Of a DNA stretch of 64,000 nt, positions 12,901-23,689 are shown piece after piece. Made by a program: the position numbers and the translations under genes. This DNA comes from Cheilinus undulatus (Eukaryota; Chordata; Actinopteri; Labriformes; Labridae): contig NC_054879.1 of NCBI RefSeq assembly GCF_018320785.1, positions 42,646,698 to 42,710,697 of the forward strand, read 5' to 3'. The notes under the pieces were generated by a model. That model was not told where the DNA came from and searched no databases. It was given only the letters and a program-made list of their open reading frames with translations. Every line of letters starts with the position of its first letter. The first letter of the stretch is position 1.

Positions 12901-15900
12901 TTATAATTTTGTAACCCCACATATGTCTAGAAATGAGATGTCTTTTGAAAACAACCTACAAGAACCTGAGGGTCTTCTTATAAACTGCACTGAATGTAAA
13001 CCTTTACTTAAATGTTTGTTTCTCAGCCTCAATCGTAGATAGAAACATGAAATAAGAAAAAAAACACATTCAAATGCTTAAATACTCAGCTTTAACTGTT
13101 TTTGCACTGAGGTTTGTTAAAAAAAAAAAGTCATCAATCAATCACATCCAAATCATCAACATCCTCCTCCTCCTCAAACATGCTCTCTCATCCACTGAGC
13201 CTTGGCTGGTGGGTCTCCTGTTATATCATTGTCTAGGTTGCCCCCCTTGCTGTTATCAATGCTGCTGTAGTTGGCCTAAGTTTTGCTTTCTTCACCCAGC
13301 TGATGTCTTTGTTTCTGCTCAAAAGTCAACCTTTCAATGAGGCTAAAACCGTGTCTGTCTTCTAGCATGCATTTTGGGAAAATCACATTGCAGTTTGTTG
13401 GTCACACGTTTTAAAATCAGTAAGATCATCCAAAATGCACAGGCGTAGCATCAGTTCTTAAAATTAGAGGCGCATCAGTATCCTGTCAGGTCTTAAAGGT
13501 GTATACACGCAAGCACTGCATCCAGTCTAATCACACCAACAGAAAAGTAAAAGCTTCAACTGCATGATTTCACACATGTCCGGCTTTAAAACTTACCTCA
13601 TGACCAGTATTAGTGTGTTTTAGAGCTAAAAATAATTGGAATAAAAAACTTTTCAAAGGTGAAGTATCTGAGTAAAAGGTCAGCAAAACCTCATAAAGAG
13701 AGGTTTTTTTTTTTGTTTGATTAAAAACGGTTGTATTGCCATTGATGAGCAGTTTTGTGTGAATTATTGTGCATGTATAATTTAAAGTGATGTCTGATTT
13801 GAACTTCTCAGGTGCGTAATGTGAGATGCATCAAATGTCACAAATGGGGCCATGTGAACACAGACAGGGAGTGCCCTCTCTTCGGGCTTTCGGGAATCAA
13901 TGCCAGCTCTATGGCTTCAGAGGAGGCAGCAGGTAGAGTCCGTATAATATTTACAAAAACAAACAAGTTAAAACATATATGCAATATTTTTTTTTATTAA
14001 TAATGAATAGGGGATTTTCTGTTATATTACCTAGCAGGAAAGCACAGTAACATCAGAGCAGAATGCTATAAATGTTTCATATATGTTTGGATCTGTGATA
14101 ATTGTTTAAATTAACTAAGAAAAAAATTAGAAGTGTAATTTTAGATTTTGAAATAGATGTAGACAAAATAAGAGCAGTTTGCCCTGCTTTCTTATCTTTT
14201 TTTCTCAATAAAAGAAATTCAATAATTGATATATAATTAAAGTAATTGTTAGCTGCCACCCTGGTCAACATTTTTTACATTAGATTCTCTTTTTCCAGAT
14301 TTGTTTGGATTATGATTTATGATTTATGTGGAAGAATTATGCATGTTGAGATAAAAATAGACATGTTACCTGCTGCAAACACAACATATTTCTGTCAGAT
14401 GTATTTCTGGAAAAGCTGACCAGTATGCAACAAACTATCTTACATCTGCTTGGTACTTGTGGTCAGTATTTTAGCTCCAGGCTGTCACAGAGTTTGCAGC
14501 AGCTACACATACTGTATCTCTCCCCTCCGGCTTTCAGCTGGAGCTCAAACAGATTCTGAGTTCTGCAATCAGCGAGTGGAGTTGTAGAGTAATAATGTTT
14601 ACCCTGGGAGAGTCCAGTCAGTGCATGGTGTTGATGGTGGAGTGCTGTAATGGTCCCCCTCCTGTGCTGGGAGAAAAAAATGTAATTATTGTGTATTCTG
14701 ATTCCCCTAACTGCTGCTTTGGCAGAGAATGATATTGTATGATTTGCTCAGCCGGAAGTGGAGTGAGTTGATTTGATGTCCCATTCTGTTAACAAAGCCG
14801 CCCCTGAAATTCCCACTGTGGAGATAGTGGTTGGCATGGCTTTGACATCAATGGGACTCTGAGGCTGTGATTTGTGCTAACAGGTCCGTCGATGCACCCC
14901 TCCGAGTTAATGGCGGAGATGCGAAACAGTGGGTTTGCCTTGAAAAAATGTGTCCTTGGTAGGAACGCTACAGTTTGTGATCCAGCGCAGGTAATTGTCT
15001 GTCTCCTACTCCCATCTTTACACACATGGGACGATGTAAACGCACGCACACACCTTCAATACTATATTTAAGATAGGACGTTTATATATGTATGCATCAC
15101 AAAGGGGTCTGTTAGGGGGTCAAGTAAGTTGATTTAAAAATGTTAGCTTTTTTAAAGGTTTTAGCTGATCAAATCATATGCATACCTGATAGTCCGATGT
15201 GCTTTAACATGAATGTTAATGTGGTCTAATGTACTTGGGCAGGATTTTGTTGCTAGTGAGGAAGAGGAGGATCCTGAGGTGGAGTTTCTGAAGTCATTAA
15301 CCACCAAACAAAAACAGAAGCTTCTCAGGTAAGAATTAAGCAAAAATGCACCTTTTGTTGGATGAAAGCTTAACAAAAGGCACTAGCATTGTTATAATTG
15401 AACCTAAATTTCCCCATTAATTAAAACATGGTGGAAATTCTTTTTTGTAGCCTTCTGTATACATTATATATTTTTCTTGAAATAGTTGCATTGCTTTACA
15501 ATCAGGCTGAATTAATTTTCTTTAAGGATCATATGCCTTTTTCATACTTTTAAGTAGAGTAAAGCTACTTTGTACAGTATTAATTAAATGTTTGTATTTT
15601 TGTTTGACAGAAAACTGGACCGCCTGGAAAAGCAGAAGGCCAAGAAGAAGAAAAGTAAAAAACAGAAAAAGAAAAGCAAAAGAAAGCACAAGAAAAAGCA
15701 TGAAAGTAGCGACAGCTCAAGTGACTCCTCCAGTAGCAGTGGCAGCAGCAGTAGTGATAGTGACAGTGGCTCCGATTTAGAGAGCCGGGGCAAGTTCAAG
15801 AGCCAGAAGAGAAAGAAGAACAAGAAAAAAGATTCCTGTCGGGATAACAGCTCAAAGAGCGAGCGACAAGTCAAGAGTCAGAAAAGGGCCTCCTCTCACA

Positions 15901-16322
15901 GGAGCAGGTCAGCGAGCCCTCACACCAGACAGAAGCGGCCTGAAGAGGAGTCAGCAGATTACAGACAAACAAGGACAGAGAGGGGAAGGAGCAGGAGCCC
16001 GCAAAACAGGATGAAACCGGAGGGAGGTCAAGAGAGAAAGAGACACAGCAGCAGGGACAGGCAGAGACCGAGCAGCTCCAAGTCCGCTTTGGACAGAAGT
16101 AGGAGCCGTGAGAGAGGCAGGGAGGACAGAGGTAAAGATGGGCGTCACAGCGGAGATGGGGAGAGGAACAGAAGCAGCACAGATGGAAGGAGAGGCAGAA
16201 CAGCAGAGGGGAGGAGCAGAAGCAGGGAGAGGAGGAGAGACAGGGAGGAGAGGGGAAGGAGCAGGAGTAGGAGCAGGGAGAGAAAAGAGAGAAGTCAAGA
16301 CAGAGCAAAAAGAAAGCACTGA
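8950..16322 (+). CDS. cir1: CIR1, corepressor interacting with RBPJ 1, complete, nine coding exons
   Basis: Coding exons: 8950-9021, 10116-10210, 10339-10412, 10536-10716, 10814-10862, 13812-13932, 14884-14990, 15243-15328, 15611-16322. Phases join to 498 residues (460 if 10550-10663 is spliced out; human about 450). The start [18 protein letters not shown] is the conserved Cir_N domain that contacts [20 protein letters not shown] and RDQPFGIQ follow, then a CCHC-type knuckle [16 protein letters not shown], then [17 protein letters not shown] and [28 protein letters not shown]. The last exon is low complexity: Lys-rich, then a Ser/Asp run, then a long Arg-Ser tail ending RAKRKH. In mammals CIR1 bridges RBPJ to SAP30/HDAC repression and also locates to splicing speckles. 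It is nuclear. It is divergent from SCRN3 and convergent with SP9. Confidence 0.94.
10536..10716 (+). CDS. cir1: CIR1 exon 4 (or a 14-nt microexon, a 114-nt intron and a second exon)
   Basis: The acceptor is at 10534-10535 and the donor GT at 10717-10718. The interval 10550-10663 begins GT, ends TTTTCAG, is 114 nt (38 codons) and has no stop in frame. Removing it gives [22 protein letters not shown], which matches the human protein without a gap; keeping it adds 38 residues. Splicing would leave a 14-nt exon (10536-10549), which is unusual. Either constitutive coding or intron retention is possible. Confidence 0.7.
10880..12710. mobile_element. Foldback-like element: long inverted repeat in CIR1 intron 5
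   Basis: The left arm (about 10880-11500) and right arm (about 11960-12710) are imperfect reverse complements over several hundred bases. Paired landmarks: ACAAGCTCAGCCAGG (11474 region) with CCTGGCTGAGCTTGT (11970 region); AAATCACATGCATTT-type sequence (11240 region) with its complement at 12400; GAATTGATTTGATAAATTTG (11050 region) with its complement at 12590. The spacer of about 450 bp has no coding sequence. The ends and target duplication are unclear. It could be a foldback transposon or an inverted tandem copy of an AT-rich repeat. Confidence 0.65.
12711..13811 (+). other. Remainder of CIR1 intron 5
   Basis: AT-rich intron with a short TTA/TTTA microsatellite (about 12870-12903). No gene or clear mobile element recognised. 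Confidence 0.5.
15611..16322 (+). CDS. cir1: CIR1 last coding exon: Lys-rich, Ser/Asp and Arg-Ser tail
   Basis: The acceptor is CAG at 15608-15610; the stop TGA is 16320-16322. About 237 residues: first [16 protein letters not shown]-type basic repeats, then a Ser/Asp block, then Arg-Ser dipeptides to the end. The tail matches the RS-like C-terminus of CIR1, linked in mammals to splicing factors. The simple codon composition also opens long antisense frames (to 145 residues), which are artefacts. Confidence 0.92.
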
Positions 16323-16900
16323 TGGTTTTTATTCACTCTTTACAACAGTACACAAAACTTAAAATTATCTGAATGTTTATAGAGGACTGTTCTGTTGTAG
16401 TGTCCCTTTATCTAAAAATGCAAAATATGTGTGCTCGTCTCCTTTTCCTCCAGCAGAGGGAAGCAGTTGACAGGAAATATGGAGATGCAGCGTTGCTCTC
16501 TTGTGCTGTCTTACAGTCTGTGAAAGGATCCAAATTAATTGATGTGTATTGGAAGCAATTAGCAGCTATGATCTGTTGATGGAAAATGTTTAATAATTTT
16601 AATAGTCAGCTTGTAACTAAGTGGACCCTTTTTGATGCTGTACTTTTTTTTGTTTAAATTCAAAATTGTCTCTTTTTATTTTGGGAATATATACATTGTA
16701 TTTCGGAGTTGTGGAATATAAACATTGCACACTGTACTGTCTGGGCGGCTGTATGTTCCTGGAGATCAAACGGGACTTTTATTTTGTAATTAAATTTTCA
16801 ACCACCTCAGTTTTACGCTGTAGTTTGTGCGGTTGTCAGAAATCTAATGAAAAATAATTATTGTTTTTTCTTTTGAATTTTTCCGTAAAACTGCGATATT
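16323..16900 (+). other. CIR1 3'UTR
   Basis: Non-coding sequence after the stop. ATTAAA at 16789-16794 is a plausible polyadenylation signal, giving a 3'UTR of about 480 bp. AATAAA near 17083 is an alternative. Confidence 0.4.
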
Positions 16901-18310
16901 TTTAAGGGTACTTTCAACATGAAAAAATGAATTTTAAACCATATTGAAAAACAGGATGATTTCAGTGAATATAAAACAATGCGCGTGCATTTTTTTTAAG
17001 AAATATGTCGCATTGCGTCATCTTTTAGCTTGTTTCCGTTAGCTTGTTTTAAAGTCCTGTGTCAAGCCAACGGAAAAAAAGGAATAAAATACGGGTTTTG
17101 TCCAAATATTTAGCATGAGAATTAAATAGATTTAGAAAACGAAACCAAGGGGTTTTTTTTAATGTCGAAGATACAATTTTGTGGAAAGCAAATACGTGTT
17201 TAAGGAATTTGATTTCGCACATCGGCAAGCGTGTAATTTACGTCACCTGTTTTCTGTTATTTAAATTTAGCATTTATAAGCCTTTAATTTTATTGTAAAA
17301 ATTAACAGTTTAAGTCAAAAAATAAAGGAAAAATACAGCATTTAGACCTAACTTAAAAAATATTTCCACAGCAAGGTTTTTAAATTTAACTTCCGTTTTT
17401 GCGCGTGACGTTTAAACGCTTACATTTCCCCTAAGTGTCGCCTCCACTTAAATATTTTAAAGCAGTTCAAATTGTCGTTCTAATTTGGCGGTTTTCACTA
17501 TCCGGCCGTTTCCTTCAAGCCGCTGTTGCACAAAAGGAAATGAAAATAATTTCCCTCTATTGCCTTCTGGTCAATTTAACATCCTCTTGAAAAAAAAAGA
17601 GGGTGTCTGGATGAGACGCTTTCCTCTGACGTATTCCCGGTTGCAGGTCTCGCGCTGTAATTATTCCCGGCTTTTTTCTCTCCGTGTCGGACGCTGCACT
17701 GGGTAAGCACAAAGAAGTCAGAGAGCATCCTTGAACCCTTTCAATGCGGGGGCCACTGATATTCAAATAACACGCAGGCACCGTTTGACTGCACCGAGCA
17801 AAAAAAAAAAAAAAAAAAGAGCATTTCACATTCAGCATTTGCATGTGACTCTTTAACCCCTTCTCCTTTTTTTTTCTCTAAAGTTTAAAAAAAAAAAAGT
17901 GTTCCCATCACATCTCAGAAGCCGTATCCTCTTTCTCGCTCCATCGATTGGTATGCAAATGGAAAGGCAGTTAATTTGGACAATTAGAATAAATATTCAG
18001 GGACCTTTTGTCATCAAACCCCCTCGGAAAACCCCCCGATAAAGTGAAAGTGAACAAAAGATGTCCCGGAGATTAATTAGATATTTGATAAGACACGAAT
18101 CCCTAATCGCAAATACAAGACACATGGGGCTGCGATGTGCTCCAAGTCATAATTAATACCATTTAACAAGATTTTCATTTGGCCATGAAATGTTGCTTTC
18201 CGGGGCATTAAACATTGATTTATTCCACGGGGAGAATAGTCAAAGTAAGAAAAAAAATAACGTACCCACGCCTTAGAATAATTTAAAATAAAATAAAATC
18301 TAAACCACAC
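16901..18310. other. CIR1-SP9 convergent intergenic region and distal SP9 3'UTR
   Basis: No exon seen. TTTATT at 18219-18224 (AATAAA on the minus strand) could end the SP9 transcript, giving a 3'UTR of about 630 bp. The stretch 17930-18070 is of higher complexity, with an octamer ATGCAAAT (17953-17960) and homeodomain-like TTAATT and CAATTAG sites; it is a candidate conserved element (inference). Confidence 0.35.
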
Positions 18311-18850
18311 AATTACAGCCTTTTTTCAGATGTTTTAATTACGATAAAATGAAAGTCTTATACGTGTGACTTTATACAGGTAAACATTTATATATAGATA
18401 TTTTTTAGCAAAGAAATAAAAATGGTTAACCCAAAGTTAAAAAGCTGTGTACATACATATCCACAAAGTGCGTCGAAAGTAAACTCCCTGACTTCCGGGA
18501 TTATACCAACACGAATAAAACAATCAGAGCCTAACATTTACATGGAAAGAAACACAGAGTTTTAGTGGCCAATATACAAGATGAATGTCACACTGTCCAG
18601 CCAGAGTTCAACAGGTTTCGCGTAAAGCAAACATCCTTTTCATTTTCAAGTTAAAAAAATCCCAAAGGCCTAGAATAGGCTACATCTGCTTTCTTTTGAT
18701 GGATTTACGCATGAAACACGCCTGTGGAGAATATATTTTTTAAGACTTTGCCACCGCTTCGTGAAATATTTTCTCCTTTTATTGTTCGTCAAATAAGACC
18801 CGTTTTTAACTGTGCAGTTTTTTTGTTTGTTTTATTTTGGAGGAGTCTCA

Positions 18851-20600
18851 TTAGGGCTCGTCGTGAGGAGACGGATCTTTTACAGTGATTCTGGGGTTCA
18901 CCCCGTCCAAAATAAGTTCAGGAGACTCGGACCTCGGGGTCTCCAGGTTACTGGTGTCGGTGTCACTGTCGCTGCCCTTTTTGCCTCCCCCTCCGGCCGT
19001 GTGCGTTTTGATGTGCTTGCTCAAATGGTCACTCCGCATAAAGCGCTTGTTGCACACCGGGCACGCGAACCTTTTCTCCCCGGTGTGGGTGCGCAGGTGT
19101 CTCTGCAGCTCATCCGAGCGCGTGAACCTTTTGCCACAGAAAAGCCAGTTGCAGACAAAAGGCCGCTCGCCGGTGTGCCACCTCAAATGCGCCTTCAGGT
19201 GAGACGTCTTCCCGTAAACTTTACCGCAGCCGGGAATGTGGCAGCTGTGGAGTCCTTTCCTCCTCAAGCTGGCCCCGGCGGGACCCAGCCGCTCGGCCTC
19301 CTGGCAGTTCGGACAGTCACATGTTGCTCTTCCGGAGTACCGCCTGGACGACCTGGAGGAGCTGCTTATTCCTGAGCTCCCCCCGGAAATCATGGCGTTG
19401 GCGGCGGAAGCGTCCGTGTAGGTGGGGATGACGGTTTTGAAGCCGTCCTGCGTTAACAGGTGCTGGCTGGTGGACAGGAGGTGGGACGCGGAGGGGCTGA
19501 TCCCCGTGGAGCTGAACGCCGAGTGCGTCAGCGAGGAGAAGTCCGGGTTGTAGCCGCTCAGCTGGGAGTGAATGGCTTGAGGAGTCCCGGAGTGCAGAGA
19601 GGTCTGAAGAGTGCTCGCGGGATTCTGCACGTCCAGCCACGACCCGGGGTTGGTGTGGACGTCCCACCACGAGGACGCGCCGTTGGCAACATCACCAGAG
19701 ATGGTGGAGTGGAAACCGGACTTGTACCACGACTCGTACGGGTGCGCCATCCCCACGCGAGGGTACAGAGTCTCTGCTGAAGTGTGGACTTTGGAGATAA
19801 AAGCAGACTGTCCGGACTCCTGGGATGTCACGCTCGCGGAGTTGGAAAAGAGCCCGCTGTACTCTGTGGAAAACGCAGAAGAGGTCGGGGAGGTGGAGGC
19901 TAAGCAGAAGGCGCTGTTGCTGGTGCCGCTGGTCGGCGTAAGTCCCGTGGACGCGCGGCTCGTTGCTACCGTGAAGCCAGGTAGACTGGATCCAAGGTTA
20001 CAGCTGGAGGAGGATCTTTTCCACGGGTGAAATCCACCTTTGGAGAATGCGCTCGAGTCAGGTAAAGTTGTGAGAGGACTGGTGTTGCCAATTTTGTTGC
20101 AAGTTGCAGCCAGCATCGCTAGAGGTGTAGTTCCAAACCGTGGCTCTTCCTGGAGATAAAAGGAGAGAAAAGTTGGATTTAAGACACGAAATAGAGGAAG
20201 CAGATGATTTATTTACAACCAAACACATTAAGCTTACGTTTACGGTTAAAACTAGCCATAATAAATGTGCCTAATGTAGAAAGAACCTTAAATAAATGTG
20301 CCAAATAAAAACATTTGATCACAAACTTTATTAAAATATAACCTGGCACATTTCTGTGGAGAAAAAGTGGGTAGAAAAGCAGAAGGAATTTACAAAGTTT
20401 GATGCCGTTTTTTTTAGCTGCTATTCATAATCAGTAAACAAACAAATAAATGCCAAAATAACGCAGAAGTATCCTGAATCACCTCGACAAACTTTAAAGA
20501 ATGTTTGAGAGCAGGAACACCCAGAGCATGGAGGAGCAGGAACTTTACGCACAACTTTTACGCACAAAATCAGACTCACCCCAAGTATAGACGTAGCCAT
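18851..20600 (-). CDS. sp9: SP9, buttonhead/Sp-family zinc-finger transcription factor, complete, two coding exons
   Basis: Coding exons, minus strand: 20600-20580 (MATSILG) and 20149-18851 ([11 protein letters not shown] onward), joined by a GT-AG intron in phase 0; 439 residues. Seen in order: the Sp-box region [20 protein letters not shown] (about 31-50), Ser/Thr/Ala-rich activation-type sequence, [18 protein letters not shown], a buttonhead box CDCPNC (about 284-289) and three C2H2 fingers (about 308-390) with the Sp contact helices KTSHLKA, RSDELQR and RSDHLSK. The C-terminus diverges from mammals. The short first exon ending ILG and the [14 protein letters not shown] start separate SP9 from SP8. 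It binds GC/GT boxes in the nucleus; in vertebrates it acts in the limb/fin apical ridge and in forebrain GABAergic neurons. It is convergent with CIR1 and divergent from OLA1. Confidence 0.96.
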
Positions 20601-21030
20601 ATCCAGGGTTCTGTGCTGTGGTGAAGGTGTTCGCGATTCCACTGCTGTACCCGGCTCCAACCTTGCTCCAGCCTCACCGTGTTTGACTCGGGTCACACGG
20701 TTTCTCTCTTGGCTCGCGGCTCCAAACACTACCTAGTTGTAGAGAGCGTGTTCTTTGAAGTACAGCTGGAGAGTGCGCGCAGCCAATCTCCTCGCTGCAT
20801 TCCTGGCTGGGGGATGTTGTCAGCCAATGAGAGAGCCGACCGCAGACAGAAACACCAAAAACCCCGCCGTCAATCATGTGTTTGTGCAGCCTCTGCTCAG
20901 ACTGTCATACAAGACACGATTTGGTGTTTTTTTTAATGCATACAGTTATTTTTATGTATTCTCACACGAAGGCTCAATGTCTCTTTTTCATTGCAGATTT
21001 GAGTTCACACGTCAGTTCTCCACGAGGTAA
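20601..21030 (-). promoter_or_regulatory. SP9 upstream region and 5'UTR
   Basis: Immediately upstream of the SP9 start on the minus strand. Two CCAAT motifs (about 20783 and 20823) lie in a GC-richer stretch than the surroundings. The transcription start cannot be fixed. Promoter role is inferred from position. Confidence 0.4.
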
Positions 21031-22075
21031 GCTTTTCTCTCATTTTTAAAGGTTTATGTTTGTGGTGGGCACTGCGTTCAGCTCCAGGTTGTCCTAATAT
21101 TCAGATCATGCGCAACACGTCATAGAGAAATAGTCGCTATTTACGCGCAGGGACTGGTGAACAATGTGAGGAACGCTGCTGTCGCTGATGACTTTATCCG
21201 CATCAGCCAAGAGACAAAAAAATTCTCAATGTTTCATCATTTAAAATCCTAAAGATTCAAAAAAACGAAGAAGACTTGAGTCAAATAAAATAGTCCAGAA
21301 GCAGGCCTGACAGCTCAGAGCTCTTTAGAACATTTAGAGAGCAGCTACAGAACAACTACATGCAAAGAAAATCAGATTACAAGACGTTTAATCCAGCCTT
21401 TTACGCATGGCGTGTGCGCTCATGCGCGCGTTCGTGTTCGCGCGCAGCCGCCCCCCCCTCCCCTCTCAAACTAACTTGTTGGGACAGTGCAGGTGAGGGG
21501 TTAATTAAAAATGACAGCTCGCTTTCTCAGCGCGTGCAGCGGATCTGTTCTCAAGTATTTTATAGGCGGAAAAAGTTTCAGCACCCATGGGACTCCTGCT
21601 GCAAGGCCGCCAGTCATCTCTATTAAACCGGTTTAACAGGTTCATCTCATCCCTGAGAGATTAAAAAAAATAATCCCGACGTTATCAATCATTTCATTAA
21701 AATGTGCACCATTTTCTCCAAAAAAAAGCGCATCTTTCTTATTGTATTCTTCCACTGTGACAATTGAACAAACCCGCAGTCCATAGCTTGTTAAAACGCG
21801 CAGAGATAATGGCACAATGTAAAATTGACCCGCTCCATCGTGAATCATCGCCGTTTTAAAAGTTAAAGCAATTTACCAGAGAAAAGGCTTGACCGAAAGA
21901 TGTGCATTACAGTATTCAAAATGGGCAAATAATGCTCCATTATAGAATGAGAACGCTGCCAGTCAACACAGACGCAATTTGTTCTAATACTCTCTCTGCC
22001 TTAAAACCCTGAAACCTTTGGAGGGGTGAATAAAAATCAGTCTCATCAAATAGTGAGAGCTGCCAAGAAAATTGA

Positions 22076-22110
<35 letters not shown>

Positions 22111-23540
22111 AATCATGACAATTTGGCAGAGTGCTGTTTAAATGTCTGTTCTACATAAACAAAGCTGATTGGTGCTGGAGGAGTCAGCTTAATTCAAGCA
22201 TTCAATAAAAAAGAATGCAGGATAAAATTAAAATGATTTACTTATATTTCCTGGATTATTTGAATGAATTTAATCTTCTATTTCGATTATTTTTACCTTT
22301 AAATAAAGGAGTGCAACCACTCAGATTTCAATCCTTATTTTTCTGTGCATTTCCTTTAATTCTATTGAGCGCTTTTGCTTTATTTCTCATAAGATAATAA
22401 AATAACAGTGATTTCTTTCTGCACAAAAGAGCATGATCTCGCCTCTTGTCATTCAAGTGAGAATATTTTGACTCGAATCTGTAATTCTGGACTCCATTCG
22501 TGAGCACTTCTCGGTGGCAATTAGGAGCCCATTACAAGCCATTAGATTGATCAATGTACCTTAAACAATGGGAATGATTTATTTGGTCGAACAAAACGGT
22601 CTGCATCTATTGTGATGAGTCTAAGTGGGGGTGCATCCATCAACAAAAGATAAATGATTAATTCAGACCTATTCATTTAGACTCTTTCTGCAAAAAAAAA
22701 AAAAAAAAAAAGCCGGCCTCACTTGCCTCCAATCCAGATTATTAAAGCCTCATTTTCTGCATGTTAAATCAGACAGGCTGCAGGATTGGGCATGCTTTTT
22801 TTCTCTCGTTGGTTGTGCCCCTGTGTGCTTTAATTTGTATTTCTGCTCAGGGAAGTTTATTTGAGGACATTTAACTAATTGTTGTAATTTTGTGCGCTCA
22901 TGTGGCTACACCTGTTTCTCTCCGAGGGGGCATGGAGGAAACTATGAGTGCTAAAACTGTACATTATTGTCTGAGATTACACTTTAAATGTAGGCTGAAG
23001 TGTGAAGATTTTCTAAAGATGTTCCTACTTGGAGTATTTTTCTCACCTTGGGGTTTTAACACTGATTCAAAAATAGAATAAAAGTTGTATTTTTCTGCTT
23101 TATTTGATCATGCACAGCTTTTAAAGAGGATGTCAGTGTCTCATCTGCCATTTTCATTGTGTTTGTTTTATTACTTGCACTTAAAGGTTGCAGGTCAGTG
23201 GTGATTTTGTTGTCAGGTTAATAGACAGAGAAGCAAAGGGAATAAAAGCGATGTAGCGCACCTTGAAACAAGGTAAACTGTATAAACAGAGACATGGTGA
23301 AATAGCCAGGAAGGGGACGTCTTCTGTCAAACAGATGATTCAAATGTTAATGGAAAGTAGGCAGCTGCTAAACACTCAAGCCTTTCTACTTTCACTTTTT
23401 ACCTTACATTTCACAGTGAGATCAATCTTACATCAGCTCATCAACCTGCATCGATGGTATCGACAGCTAAATTTGGAAGTCCAGCTCAGCCTGCCAGCTT
23501 CCAGTGTCAACTTTCATTTTCAGAGCCTGTGTGTGCTATT
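21031..23540. promoter_or_regulatory. SP9-OLA1 divergent intergenic region
   Basis: No exon recognised. It contains a T28 run (22081-22108), an A22 run (22690-22711) and several high-complexity stretches. The block 22430-22690 carries clustered homeodomain-type cores (CAATTAGG, CCATTAC, CATTAGATTGATC) and few repeats, and looks like a developmental enhancer candidate. Conservation was not tested. Confidence 0.3.
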
Positions 23541-23674
23541 TTGAGCGCGGGGTGCAGTTGAAGTGCAGTCGCCTGGTTGCATTTGTGGACTTAGCTTAGC
23601 TTATTTTCTCTCAATGAACTTGTGTTTTATTTTTTTCTCTTGTTGTTGAAGTCAGCTAAAGTTAACCTTGGGAA

Positions 23675-23689
23675 ATGGCTCCAAAGAAG
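23675..23689 (+). CDS. ola1: OLA1 coding exon 1 (MAPKK)
   Basis: The ATG context GGGAAATGG is a fair Kozak match. Donor GTTCAC is weak, but the following 95-bp intron has a clear acceptor, and the joined protein aligns with human OLA1. The 5'UTR start was not located; a further upstream non-coding exon is possible. Confidence 0.8.

Noticed and set aside
15584-16319. Antisense frames of 96-145 codons under the last CIR1 exon
   Set aside because: The Arg-Ser/Lys/Ser coding sequence has skewed composition that lacks stops on the other strand. The plus-strand reading has splice support and homology.
18812-20030. Plus-strand frames of 105-187 codons opposite SP9
   Set aside because: They are shadows of the GC-rich SP9 exon; the minus strand has the zinc fingers and the Sp box.
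22081-22108. T28 run as a retroposon tail
   Set aside because: No SINE or LINE body or target duplication beside it; likely simple slippage.
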